DNA of 32,434 nucleotides from Bacillota bacterium (GTDB lineage Bacteria; Bacillota_I; Bacilli_A; Erysipelotrichales; Coprobacillaceae). Of this stretch, positions 18,006-27,163 are shown one piece after another (the first letter of the stretch is position 1; each line of letters starts with the position of its first letter). The stretch lies in contig JAUNWT010000018.1 in the NCBI GenBank assembly GCA_030540195.1, positions 1-32,434 of the forward strand, in the 5' to 3' direction. The notes beneath the pieces are model-generated. The model was not told where the DNA came from. It ran no database searches and saw only the letters and a list, made by a program, of their open reading frames with translations. A program made the position numbers and the translations under genes.

Positions 18006-18470
18006 ATGGATCCATTGGAATTTGAGGATATTAAAGAGATCTTTCTACAATTTAAATCTCTCCATAAAAATATTCATGAACTTACCAGTAAAAAAAGTAG
18101 TATGGAAGGATTATCGGCTGATCAATGTTATTTATTAGGTCTTATTGATCATTTTGATCATCCAAATCAAAAAATACTGGCAGAACGTTTAAAAATCACA
18201 CCAGCTACTTTATCGGTAAGGTTACAACGTTTAGAAAAAGCAGGTTTTATTGAAAAAGTTGTAAGTAGACATGATAAAAGAAATGTCACATTACATATTA
18301 CGGAAAAGGGAAACAAAGAAATTGAAAGTTGTAAAGATGGTATGAAAATGTTTACAACACGTTTATTTGAAGGAATAAATAAAGAAGATTTAGATAGAAT
18401 GAAAACGTATTGTCAAATCTTTGAAAAGAATATTCGTTTAATGAAGGAGGAGTTAGATGTTCAAGATTAA
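18006..18470 (+). CDS. MarR-family repressor of the exporter operon
   Basis: A 154-residue winged-helix regulator. The DNA-binding helix-turn-helix is in QKILAERLKITPATLSVRL with the wing near EKVVSRHDKRNVTLHIT. N- and C-terminal helices should form the dimer. The frame is open from 17943, but that would start in the promoter; ATG 18006 has an AGGAGGAGG site. Its own promoter holds three palindromes, so autoregulation and control of the two downstream ABC genes are likely. Its stop overlaps the first ABC gene by 14 nt. This is the usual MarR-ABC-ABC arrangement of inducible multidrug exporters; the inducing ligand is unknown. Confidence 0.93.
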   Translation: MDPLEFEDIKEIFLQFKSLHKNIHELTSKKSSMEGLSADQCYLLGLIDHFDHPNQKILAERLKITPATLSVRLQRLEKAGFIEKVVSRHDKRNVTLHITEKGNKEIESCKDGMKMFTTRLFEGINKEDLDRMKTYCQIFEKNIRLMKEELDVQD

Positions 18471-20679
18471 AGGATATTTAAAAAAATTCTGGTATTTAAT
18501 TCTTGCATGTATATGTTTATTATTTGTACAAGCTCAAACGGAATTAACTTTACCAGATTATATGAGTGATATTGTTTCAGTAGGAATTCAAGCAGGAGGA
18601 TTTGCGTCACCGGTTTCGGATGTTTTAACGGAAGAAACATATCAACATTTATTATTGTTTGTTAATCAAAAAGATCAAAAAATAGTAAAAAAAGATTATA
18701 AAAAAGTCAATCAAGTTGATCAAGATCTACTTGATACTTTTCCTAAAGCGAAAGGAAAAACAGTCTATCAATTAAAAGATTTATCAAGTGATGAAGAAGA
18801 AAAATTAGAAGATATTTTAATGAAACCGATGTTAATTATTAATTCGCTTGATAGTATGGATACTTCTAGTGAAGAGTATCAAGAAAAATTTGGTCAATTA
18901 CCACCAAATATGACAATTTATGATGCGATTTCTTTTATGGATGAAAGTCAAAAATCAAAGATGTTTGAAGATATTGATACAAGAATGGATACGATGGGTG
19001 AAAGTACTTTAAAAATTGCGGCTGGTAATGGTGTTAAAGCCGAATATAAAAAATTAGGTGCTGACATTGATAAAGTTCAAACAAATTATATTTTTAAAAC
19101 AGGTTTAAAAATGTTAGGAATTGCCTTACTTGGAACAGTGGCTGCGATTTCAGTCGCTTTCTTTGCAACAAAAGTCGGTGCTGGGGTGGCACGTGCTTTA
19201 AGAAAAGATGTTTTTGAAAAAGTTGAAAGTTTTTCAAATGAAGAATTTAACCGTTTTTCAACAGCTTCATTAATTACTCGTACAACAAATGATATTACTC
19301 AAGTACAAATGGTAACGATGATGCTTTTACGTATTGTTTGTTTTGCACCAATTATTGGTATTGGGGCTTTAATTAAAGTCTTAAAAGAATCACCATCAAT
19401 GACATGGATCATTGCAGTTGTTATTCTTGTTATTTTTGGAGTTATGGCGGTTGCTTTTGCAGTAGTTATGCCAAAATTCAAAATTATTCAAAATCTAATT
19501 GACCGTTTAAATCTAACAATGCGTGAAAATTTATCAGGAATGCTTGTTATTCGTGCTTTTGGTAATGAAAAACATAGTGAGGATCGTTTTGATAAAGCCA
19601 ATAAAGATGTTACAAATCTCAACTTATTTGTTAATAGATCAATGGCTTCTATTATGCCAATTATGATGTTTATTTTTAATGTGGTTACTTTAATTATTGT
19701 TTATTATGGTTCTAAACAAATTGATTTAGGAAACTTAGCGATTGGACAAATGATGGCCTTTATGCAATATGCAATGCAAATTATTATGGCTTTTTTAATG
19801 ATTGCGATGATTGCTATTATGTTGCCTCGTGCTAGTGTTGCTGCTAATCGTGTTTATGAAATTATTGAAACTAAGCCAACGATTCAAGATCCTGCAAATC
19901 CAGTTGCTTTAGATGAAAATAAAAAAGGACTTGTTGAATTTAATCATGTTTCATTTGCTTATCCAGGAGCAAGTGAACCGGTATTAAAAGATATTGATTT
20001 TGTCGCTAAACCAGGACAAACGACAGCTTTTATTGGTTCAACGGGTTCAGGAAAATCAACACTTATTAATTTAGTTCCTCGTTTTTATGAAGTCAGTGAA
20101 GGAAGTATTAAAGTTAGTGGTGTAGATATTCGTGATATGACACAACATGAATTACGTAATCATATTGGTCTTGTTCCTCAAAAAGGAAATTTATTTTCAG
20201 GAACAATTCGTTCTAATTTAAAATATGGAGCACCTGATGCAACAGATGAAGAATTAGAAGAAGTCATTCGTATAGCTCAAGCAAAAGAATTTATTGATCA
20301 AAAAGAAGAACGTTTTGATATGGAAATTTCACAAGGTGGAACAAACGTTTCAGGTGGTCAAAAACAAAGACTTGCGATTGCTCGTGCCATTGCAAAAAAT
20401 CCAGATATTTATATTTTTGATGATAGTTTTTCAGCACTTGATTTCAAAACAGATGCTAAGCTTCGTCAAGAATTAAATCAACTTGTGAAAAAGACAAAAA
20501 GCACAGTTTTATTAGTAGGACAACGCATTGCTTCTATTATGGATGCAGATCAAATTATTGTCCTTGATGAAGGAAGAATTGTTGGTAAAGGAACACATGA
20601 TGAATTAATGAAATCATGTCAAGTTTATCAAGAAATTGCTTATTCTCAATTATCTAAGGAGGAACTAAGTCATGAGTAA
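18457..20679 (+). CDS. Heterodimeric ABC exporter subunit with degenerate ATPase site
   Basis: A 740-residue exporter half. After the first helix comes a hydrophilic insertion of about 170 residues (roughly 35-205), predicted outside the membrane, before the remaining helices. A similar TM1-TM2 insertion is known in some heterodimeric exporters. In the ATPase domain, Walker A GSTGSGKST (about 527-535) and signature VSGGQKQRLAIAR are normal. Walker B ends in aspartate (IFDDSFSALD) instead of glutamate, and the switch-loop histidine is replaced by glutamine (VGQRIAS). This marks the inactive-site subunit. It overlaps marR by 14 nt and the second subunit gene by 8 nt. Likely function: drug or peptide efflux. 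Confidence 0.94.
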   Translation: MFKIKGYLKKFWYLILACICLLFVQAQTELTLPDYMSDIVSVGIQAGGFASPVSDVLTEETYQHLLLFVNQKDQKIVKKDYKKVNQVDQDLLDTFPKAKGKTVYQLKDLSSDEEEKLEDILMKPMLIINSLDSMDTSSEEYQEKFGQLPPNMTIYDAISFMDESQKSKMFEDIDTRMDTMGESTLKIAAGNGVKAEYKKLGADIDKVQTNYIFKTGLKMLGIALLGTVAAISVAFFATKVGAGVARALRKDVFEKVESFSNEEFNRFSTASLITRTTNDITQVQMVTMMLLRIVCFAPIIGIGALIKVLKESPSMTWIIAVVILVIFGVMAVAFAVVMPKFKIIQNLIDRLNLTMRENLSGMLVIRAFGNEKHSEDRFDKANKDVTNLNLFVNRSMASIMPIMMFIFNVVTLIIVYYGSKQIDLGNLAIGQMMAFMQYAMQIIMAFLMIAMIAIMLPRASVAANRVYEIIETKPTIQDPANPVALDENKKGLVEFNHVSFAYPGASEPVLKDIDFVAKPGQTTAFIGSTGSGKSTLINLVPRFYEVSEGSIKVSGVDIRDMTQHELRNHIGLVPQKGNLFSGTIRSNLKYGAPDATDEELEEVIRIAQAKEFIDQKEERFDMEISQGGTNVSGGQKQRLAIARAIAKNPDIYIFDDSFSALDFKTDAKLRQELNQLVKKTKSTVLLVGQRIASIMDADQIIVLDEGRIVGKGTHDELMKSCQVYQEIAYSQLSKEELSHE

Positions 20680-22522
20680 TGAAAGAAGAAGACAAGGGCC
20701 TCGTGGACCAATGGGTCGTGGGATGAGAGGTAATGGTGAAAAAGCCAAGAATTTTAAAGGAACATTAAAGAAATTATTTGTTTATTTAAAACCTTATTAT
20801 TTTAAATTAGCGGTTGTTATTGTTTTTGCAGTAGGATCAACAATCTTTACGATCGTAGGACCAAAGATTCTTGCTAAAGCAACAGATAAGTTATCTGAAG
20901 GGATTATGGCAAAGGTAACAAATACGGGCGGAATTGATTTTGATTATATTGGTATGATCTGTTTGATTCTTGTTGGTTTTTATCTTGTCAGTGCACTTTT
21001 TAGTTTTATTCAAGGATTTATTACATCTTCGATTTCACAAAAAGTTGCTTATGATTTAAGAAGTTCTTTATCTAAGAAGATGTCAAGAATGCCTTTAAGT
21101 TATTTTGATAGACATTCTAGTGGAGATACTTTAAGTAGGGTAACGAATGATATTGATACAATTGCCCAATCACTCAATCAAAGTTTATCACAAGTTATTA
21201 CATCATCTGTTACAGTTGTCGGAATCTTTATTATGATGCTTACGATTTCAGTAAAGATGACTTTGATTGCGGTACTTGTTTTACCACTTTCTATGTTACT
21301 TATTATGTTTGTTATGAAACATTCCCAAAAGTATTTTAGTAGACAACAAAAAAGCTTAGGGGATGTCAATGGTCATATCGAAGAAATGTATGGAGCTCAT
21401 GATGTTGTTAAAGCTTTTAATGGAGAAGATGATTCTGTTAAAACTTTTAATGAATATAACGATGCTCTTTATGATTCAGCATGGAAATCTCAATTTTTAT
21501 CAGGATTAATGCAACCTTTAAGTAACTTTGTGGGAAACTTAGGCTACGTTGGTGTTTGTTTATTAGGTGGTTTCTTAGCGGGTGGTAATACGATTACAAT
21601 TGGTGATATTCAAGCGTTTATTCAATATGTACGTCAATTCAATCAACCAATTGCTCAACTTGCTCAAACAATGAATATGTTACAAAGTACAGCAGCGGCT
21701 GCAGAACGTGTTTTTGAATTCTTAGAGGAAGAAGAATTAGAACCTGAAACAGTTAAAATTGAAACTAATGAAGTTGAAAAACTCCATGGTTCAGTTACTT
21801 TCAATCAAGTAAACTTTGGTTATCTTCCAGAAAAAACAATTATCCATGATTTCAATATGCATGTTCATGCGGGACAAACAGTAGCTATTGTTGGTCCAAC
21901 TGGTGCAGGAAAAACAACGATTGTTAAATTGTTGATGCGTTTTTATGAATTGAATAAAGGTTCTATCATGATTGATGGTCATGATATTAAAGATTTTTCA
22001 AGACATGATTTAAGAAGTTTATTTGGAATGGTATTACAAGATACATGGCTCTTTAATGGAACAATTAAAGAAAACTTGATGTATGGTAAATTAGATGCCA
22101 GTGATGAAGAAGTAAAAAATGCTTGTGAAATGGCATATGTGGATCATTTTGTTAATACCTTGGAAGATGGGTATGATACGATTCTTGATGAAGAAACCTC
22201 AAATATTTCACAAGGGCAAAAACAATTATTGACAATAGCTAGAGCGTTCTTAAAAGATCCTAAAATTCTTATTTTAGATGAAGCAACTTCTTCAGTTGAT
22301 ACACGTACAGAAGTACTTATTCAAAAAGGTATGGAAAAATTAATGGAAGGACGTACAAGCTTTGTTATTGCACACCGTCTATCAACGATTCGTGATGCCA
22401 ATACAATTATCGTTATGAAAGATGGAGATATTGTAGAAATTGGTAATCATGATGAATTGTTAGAAAAAGGTGGATTCTATGCCTCACTTTATCAATCACA
22501 ATTTGAAGGTAGTGAAATTTAG
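20672..22522 (+). CDS. Heterodimeric ABC exporter subunit with catalytic Walker B
   Basis: A 616-residue exporter half. A basic, glycine-rich N-terminus (RRRQGPRGPMGRGMRG) precedes six membrane helices and an ATPase domain. Walker A is GPTGAGKTT, Walker B is ILILDEATSSVD with the catalytic glutamate, and the switch histidine is in VIAHRLST. The signature is altered to ISQGQKQLL (glutamine for the first glycine). The altered signature would face the degenerate Walker site of the partner subunit, so the pair should have one active and one inactive site, as in TM287/288- or BmrCD-type exporters. Its start overlaps the partner gene by 8 nt and a terminator follows the stop. Confidence 0.95.
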   Translation: MSNERRRQGPRGPMGRGMRGNGEKAKNFKGTLKKLFVYLKPYYFKLAVVIVFAVGSTIFTIVGPKILAKATDKLSEGIMAKVTNTGGIDFDYIGMICLILVGFYLVSALFSFIQGFITSSISQKVAYDLRSSLSKKMSRMPLSYFDRHSSGDTLSRVTNDIDTIAQSLNQSLSQVITSSVTVVGIFIMMLTISVKMTLIAVLVLPLSMLLIMFVMKHSQKYFSRQQKSLGDVNGHIEEMYGAHDVVKAFNGEDDSVKTFNEYNDALYDSAWKSQFLSGLMQPLSNFVGNLGYVGVCLLGGFLAGGNTITIGDIQAFIQYVRQFNQPIAQLAQTMNMLQSTAAAAERVFEFLEEEELEPETVKIETNEVEKLHGSVTFNQVNFGYLPEKTIIHDFNMHVHAGQTVAIVGPTGAGKTTIVKLLMRFYELNKGSIMIDGHDIKDFSRHDLRSLFGMVLQDTWLFNGTIKENLMYGKLDASDEEVKNACEMAYVDHFVNTLEDGYDTILDEETSNISQGQKQLLTIARAFLKDPKILILDEATSSVDTRTEVLIQKGMEKLMEGRTSFVIAHRLSTIRDANTIIVMKDGDIVEIGNHDELLEKGGFYASLYQSQFEGSEI

Positions 22523-22548
22523 AAGCAAAGAAAAATTTGCTTCTTTTT
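22521..22548 (+). terminator. Terminator of the exporter operon
   Basis: AGAAGCAAA (22521-22529), 6-nt loop, TTTGCTTCT (22536-22544) followed by T-rich sequence. Confidence 0.8.
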
Positions 22549-22549
22549 C

Positions 22550-22579
22550 TTTTCAAAATATGTCTATATATGATATAGT
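22550..22579 (+). promoter_or_regulatory. GntR gene promoter with overlapping palindrome
   Basis: TTTTCA (22550-22555), 18 bp, TATAGT (22574-22579) is a plausible promoter. The inverted repeat CTATAT-ATG-ATATAG (22564-22578) covers its -10 and could be an autoregulatory operator. AT-rich palindromes also arise by chance. Confidence 0.5.
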
Positions 22580-22600
22580 ACAAGCCGAGGGGATGATGTT

Positions 22601-23317
22601 ATGGTTAAAAGAAAACCACAATATGTCAAAATTAAAGAATATATTATTCAAAATATTGAAGATGAAAAATATAATGAAAATGAACAAATTGAAAGTGAAC
22701 ATACTTTATGTGAACTTTTTGGTGTCACACGAATGACAGTACGACAAGCTTTAACTGAATTAATTAATGAAAATGTGATTTATTCAGTACCTAAAGTAGG
22801 TTCATTTGTCTGTAAAAAATCAAGATTTAAAAGTTTTGATGGATTAAATAGTGTTACAGAAGACTGTGCGAAGAAAAAAGAAGAATGTACAAGTCATGTT
22901 GTTTTAAATGAACTTGAAGAAGCCACTGATTTAATGAAAAAAGAAATGGCATTGGAAGATAATAAGGTATGGCATGTTAAACGTGTTAGGCTTGTAAACG
23001 GTGAACCGTTATGTTTTGAAGATGATTATTGTAATTATGATTTAACAGGAGACATTCCTTTAGAAGTATCAAGTACATCTTTATTTAATCATTTTGAAAA
23101 TGATTTGAATTTACATATTGCTTTTTCTGATCAACAAATTGATGCAGTTTTAGCGGGTGAAGAATTAGGTAAATATTTACAAGTTGATCCAGTAACACCA
23201 CTACTAAGAGTTTTATCAATCACATGTTTACACAATGGTAAATGTATTGAATATGGGTATACTTATTATCGTGTAGACAAGTATACTTTTAACCAAGTTG
23301 CATATCGTAGAAAATAA
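22601..23317 (+). CDS. GntR-family regulator, HutC/UTRA type
   Basis: A 238-residue transcription factor. The N-terminal GntR winged helix (about 8-75) contains QIESEHTLCELFGVTRMTVR and QALTELINENVIY. The C-terminal UTRA ligand-binding domain (about 95-235) has VWHVKRVRLVNGEPLCFEDDY and the closing ECGYTYYR-like pattern IEYGYTYYRVDKY. UTRA proteins sense sugars, phosphosugars or other small metabolites. No metabolic operon is adjacent, so the effector and targets are unknown. It has its own promoter and terminator and may act elsewhere in the genome. Confidence 0.92.
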   Translation: MVKRKPQYVKIKEYIIQNIEDEKYNENEQIESEHTLCELFGVTRMTVRQALTELINENVIYSVPKVGSFVCKKSRFKSFDGLNSVTEDCAKKKEECTSHVVLNELEEATDLMKKEMALEDNKVWHVKRVRLVNGEPLCFEDDYCNYDLTGDIPLEVSSTSLFNHFENDLNLHIAFSDQQIDAVLAGEELGKYLQVDPVTPLLRVLSITCLHNGKCIEYGYTYYRVDKYTFNQVAYRRK

Positions 23318-23339
23318 AAGGATGTTGTCAAATCCTTTT
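23316..23339 (+). terminator. Terminator of the GntR gene
   Basis: AAAAGGAT (23316-23323), 8-nt loop, ATCCTTTT (23332-23339), then ATTTT. The loop contains the -35 box of the next gene. Confidence 0.7.
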
Positions 23340-23352
23340 ATTTTGATATAAT
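23325..23352 (+). promoter_or_regulatory. Promoter of small export protein gene, nested in a terminator
   Basis: TTGTCA (23325-23330) sits in the loop of the preceding terminator. TATAAT (23347-23352) follows after 16 bp with an extended TGA before it. Confidence 0.75.
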
Positions 23353-23377
23353 AGAAATGTTAAAAAGGAGATTTTAG

Positions 23378-23836
23378 ATGAATTATTTATATATTGCATT
23401 AATATCGATGGTACCTTTAATAGAACTTAGAGGGGCAATTCCTGTATCTCAAGGATTAGGTTTACCAATTATTCCATCATATATTGTTTGTATTCTTGCT
23501 AATATGGTACCTGTACCTTTTATTTACTTATTTGCTAGAAAGATTTTAGTATGGGGTTGTGATAAACCTGTTATTGGAAAATTTTTCACTTGGTGTTTAG
23601 ATAAAGGTGAAAGAGGCGGAAAGAAACTTCAAGAAAAAGTAGGAAGAAGTACTTTTGTCGCTTTATTATTATTTGTAGGAATTCCACTTCCAGGAACAGG
23701 TGCATGGACAGGAACACTTGCAGCTAGTATTTTAGATATGGATTTTAAATCAACAACTATTGCCGTTATGCTAGGTGTTTTACTTGCTGGTGTAATTATG
23801 ATGGCGGTTAGCTTTTTAGGATTTTCGTTAATTTAG
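23378..23836 (+). CDS. Small multi-drug export family membrane protein
   Basis: A 152-residue membrane protein with the pattern of Pfam Sm_multidrug_ex (PF06695). It starts LIELRGAIPVSQGLGLP and has a central GIPLPGTGAWTGTLAAS motif, with about four hydrophobic segments. The family name comes from early drug-resistance annotation, and a real export role is not well established. The ERGGKKLQEKVGR loop is cytoplasmic or re-entrant by analogy. It has its own promoter and a terminator overlapping the stop. Confidence 0.85.
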   Translation: MNYLYIALISMVPLIELRGAIPVSQGLGLPIIPSYIVCILANMVPVPFIYLFARKILVWGCDKPVIGKFFTWCLDKGERGGKKLQEKVGRSTFVALLLFVGIPLPGTGAWTGTLAASILDMDFKSTTIAVMLGVLLAGVIMMAVSFLGFSLI

Positions 23837-23860
23837 AAGTATCTTTATACTTCTTTTTTT
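23835..23860 (+). terminator. Terminator before cinA-like gene
   Basis: AGAAGTAT (23835-23842), loop CTTT, ATACTTCT (23847-23854) and a T-run to 23860. The stop codon TAG is at its 5' edge. Confidence 0.85.
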
Positions 23861-23875
23861 GTAAGGAGGACAATT

Positions 23876-24916
23876 ATGAACGTAGAAATTATTAATGTTG
23901 GAACAGAATTATTACTTGGAGAAATTGTCAATACCAATGCTACTTATTTACAAAAAATGTGTAAAGAATTAGGTTTTAATGTTTTCTTTCAAACAGTAGT
24001 AGGTGATAATCCACAAAGATTTTTAGATTGCTTAGATATTGCGTTTAATAGAGGATGTGACTGTGTCATCACAACTGGAGGATTAGGACCAACAGAAGAT
24101 GATCTTACAAAAGAATTATCCGCAAAATATTTAGGATTAGAAATGATTTTTGATGAAGACGAAGCGAAAAAAGTCAATGATAAATGTTGCTTTGTAACAC
24201 AACTTGATAAAGTTAGTGATAATAACTTTAAACAAGCTTACTTTCCCAAAGATTGTTATGTGTTAGATAATCCCATTGGTACAGCCAATGGTTGTGTGAT
24301 GTCTAAAGATAAAAAAATGATTGTTAATCTTCCTGGACCACCTAAAGAAATGACCTATGTTGTTGATCATCAATTAAAACCTTATTTAGAAAAATATCGT
24401 CAAGCAAAAATCTATACGTATGATTTAGTAACACAAGGGATTGGTGAATCAGCAGCGGCTACGTTAATTGATGATATCGTTCAAAGTCAAAAAGATGTTT
24501 CTATAGCTTTATATGCTTCAGAAGAGTATGTAAGGGTAAGACTTGGAGTGAAAGCAAAACATCAAAGTGAAGCAGATGAACTTGTTAAACAAACAAAAGA
24601 AATGATTGAAGAAAGATTGAAAGATTATCTTGTTGAAAATCCTAATTTATTTGAAGAGGTAATGAAAAGAGTGAGTGGATTCACGGTTTTAAATGAATGT
24701 GATTTTTCTTTAAGTGATTATTTTGTTAATAATGGAGGACCAGTCTTTATTCATTTAACTTTAAAGAAACATCCATTAGGTGAAATTGTTCATGTGTTAT
24801 TGAAATATAAAGAAAAAGAAATATCTTTTGATATTCCTTTACTTGTGAAAGCAAGTCTTTCTTTACCTAAATTAGAATCTAAATTGATTTATCGAATTGA
24901 TCAATTAATTCGATAA
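23876..24916 (+). CDS. cinA: CinA-like protein with degenerate C-terminal domain
   Basis: A 346-residue protein. The N-terminal MoCF/COG1058 domain is well conserved: INVGTELLLGEIVNTN, TTGGLGPTEDDLTKE and VNLPGPPKEM. In CinA this half is linked to ADP-ribose pyrophosphatase activity. The usual C-terminal nicotinamide-nucleotide amidase domain is about 160 residues and opens with an AES-TGG-type motif. Here only about 80 residues follow GFTVLNECDF, and the TGG-like active-site stretch is absent. The protein is therefore shorter than the usual 410-420 residues. An AAGGAGGA site precedes the ATG. Its 3' end overlaps the convergent LysR gene by 38 nt. Confidence 0.88.
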   Translation: MNVEIINVGTELLLGEIVNTNATYLQKMCKELGFNVFFQTVVGDNPQRFLDCLDIAFNRGCDCVITTGGLGPTEDDLTKELSAKYLGLEMIFDEDEAKKVNDKCCFVTQLDKVSDNNFKQAYFPKDCYVLDNPIGTANGCVMSKDKKMIVNLPGPPKEMTYVVDHQLKPYLEKYRQAKIYTYDLVTQGIGESAAATLIDDIVQSQKDVSIALYASEEYVRVRLGVKAKHQSEADELVKQTKEMIEERLKDYLVENPNLFEEVMKRVSGFTVLNECDFSLSDYFVNNGGPVFIHLTLKKHPLGEIVHVLLKYKEKEISFDIPLLVKASLSLPKLESKLIYRIDQLIR

Positions 24917-25760
24917 ACTTTAGAGTTGCTTGTGACAAGCTTCTTCTTTTAAGATAAGCATAACCAATGCTTCTTGAAGGAAGAGGCTTTTTTAATTGTA
25001 TTTCATAGACTTTATTTTTGTCTAAAAAATCATGAGAAAATTCTTTAACAACACAAGCATTTCCTAAATTGGCATGAGTAAATTCTAATAAAAGATGATG
25101 AGCCCCTAATTCCATTTCAGGATTTAATAAAATACCATGTCTTGCAAAGTATTTATCAATATAATTTCTTGAATTACTTGATTTTTCCAAAAGAATAAGA
25201 TTCTTTTTCGCAATTTCTTGATAGCTGTAAAGATGATCATCTTTTTCTTTAGAAATAAAGATATCATGAATCGTTAAGCATTCTTTCATGGCGAGACTTT
25301 CATCATCATAGGGAAGATTGATAAAGGCAAGGTCAATCGTTCCATTTTTTAAATGTTCAACTGTTTCAATAGAAGTTCCATTAACAACATTAATTTTGAT
25401 TGTTGGATAAAGATGATGAAATTGTTTTAATAGGTCAATTAAGTAATTTTCACAAATTGAATCACCAGCGCCTATATTTAATTGACCAGAAAGTAATTCA
25501 TTATAATGAGAAAGTTCATTTTCAACACTGGTAATTAAAGCTAAAGCTTCGGTAATGTTTTTATGAAGCAACATGCCTTCTTTAGTAAGAGTAACTCCTT
25601 TGTTTAAACGAATGAAGAGCTGTGTATTAAGTTCTTTTTCTAAAGCATGGATTGTTTGAGAAACAGCAGATTGAGAAATGAATAAATTTTTTGCTGCTTT
25701 TGAAAAAGAAAGGGTAGAAGCTGCTTCATTAAATATCTTATATTGTTCTAGTTTTATCAT
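24879..25760 (-). CDS. LysR-family transcriptional regulator
   Basis: A 293-residue LysR protein. The N-terminal helix-turn-helix is LSFSKAAKNLFISQSAVSQT (about 17-36), followed by the linker helix and a periplasmic-binding-like effector domain (GQLNIGAGDSICENYL onward). It is divergent from purA with a 110-bp gap containing the inverted repeat AATATAT-T-ATATATT (25780-25794). Binding there would control its own gene and perhaps purA, but LysR regulators often act on unlinked genes. The effector domain is most like the CysB/CysL-type group in general outline only. Ligand unknown. Confidence 0.93.
   Translation of the reverse strand: MIKLEQYKIFNEAASTLSFSKAAKNLFISQSAVSQTIHALEKELNTQLFIRLNKGVTLTKEGMLLHKNITEALALITSVENELSHYNELLSGQLNIGAGDSICENYLIDLLKQFHHLYPTIKINVVNGTSIETVEHLKNGTIDLAFINLPYDDESLAMKECLTIHDIFISKEKDDHLYSYQEIAKKNLILLEKSSNSRNYIDKYFARHGILLNPEMELGAHHLLLEFTHANLGNACVVKEFSHDFLDKNKVYEIQLKKPLPSRSIGYAYLKRRSLSQATLKFIELIDQFDKSI
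24928..24950 (+). terminator. Weak terminator of cinA-like gene inside LysR coding region
   Basis: GCTTG-TGA-CAAGC (24928-24940) followed by TTCTTCTTTT, 12 nt past the cinA stop. It lies within the 3' end of the opposite-strand LysR gene. Confidence 0.45.
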
Positions 25761-25797
25761 ATTAGCACTCCTTATATCAAATATATTATATATTAAT

Positions 25798-25826
25798 TTT
25801 ACTTATATTAAAATATAGCATATAAT
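25798..25826 (+). promoter_or_regulatory. Probable purA promoter
   Basis: TTTACT (25798-25803), 17 bp, TATAAT (25821-25826), 44 bp before the purA ATG. No purine riboswitch or recognisable PurR box was seen in this gap. Confidence 0.6.
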
Positions 25827-25867
25827 AAAAATGTATGAAAAAGCCAATGATAGAAAGGTGGAAATGA

Positions 25868-27148
<1,281 letters not shown>

Positions 27149-27163
27149 TAAAGGAGGTCTTTC

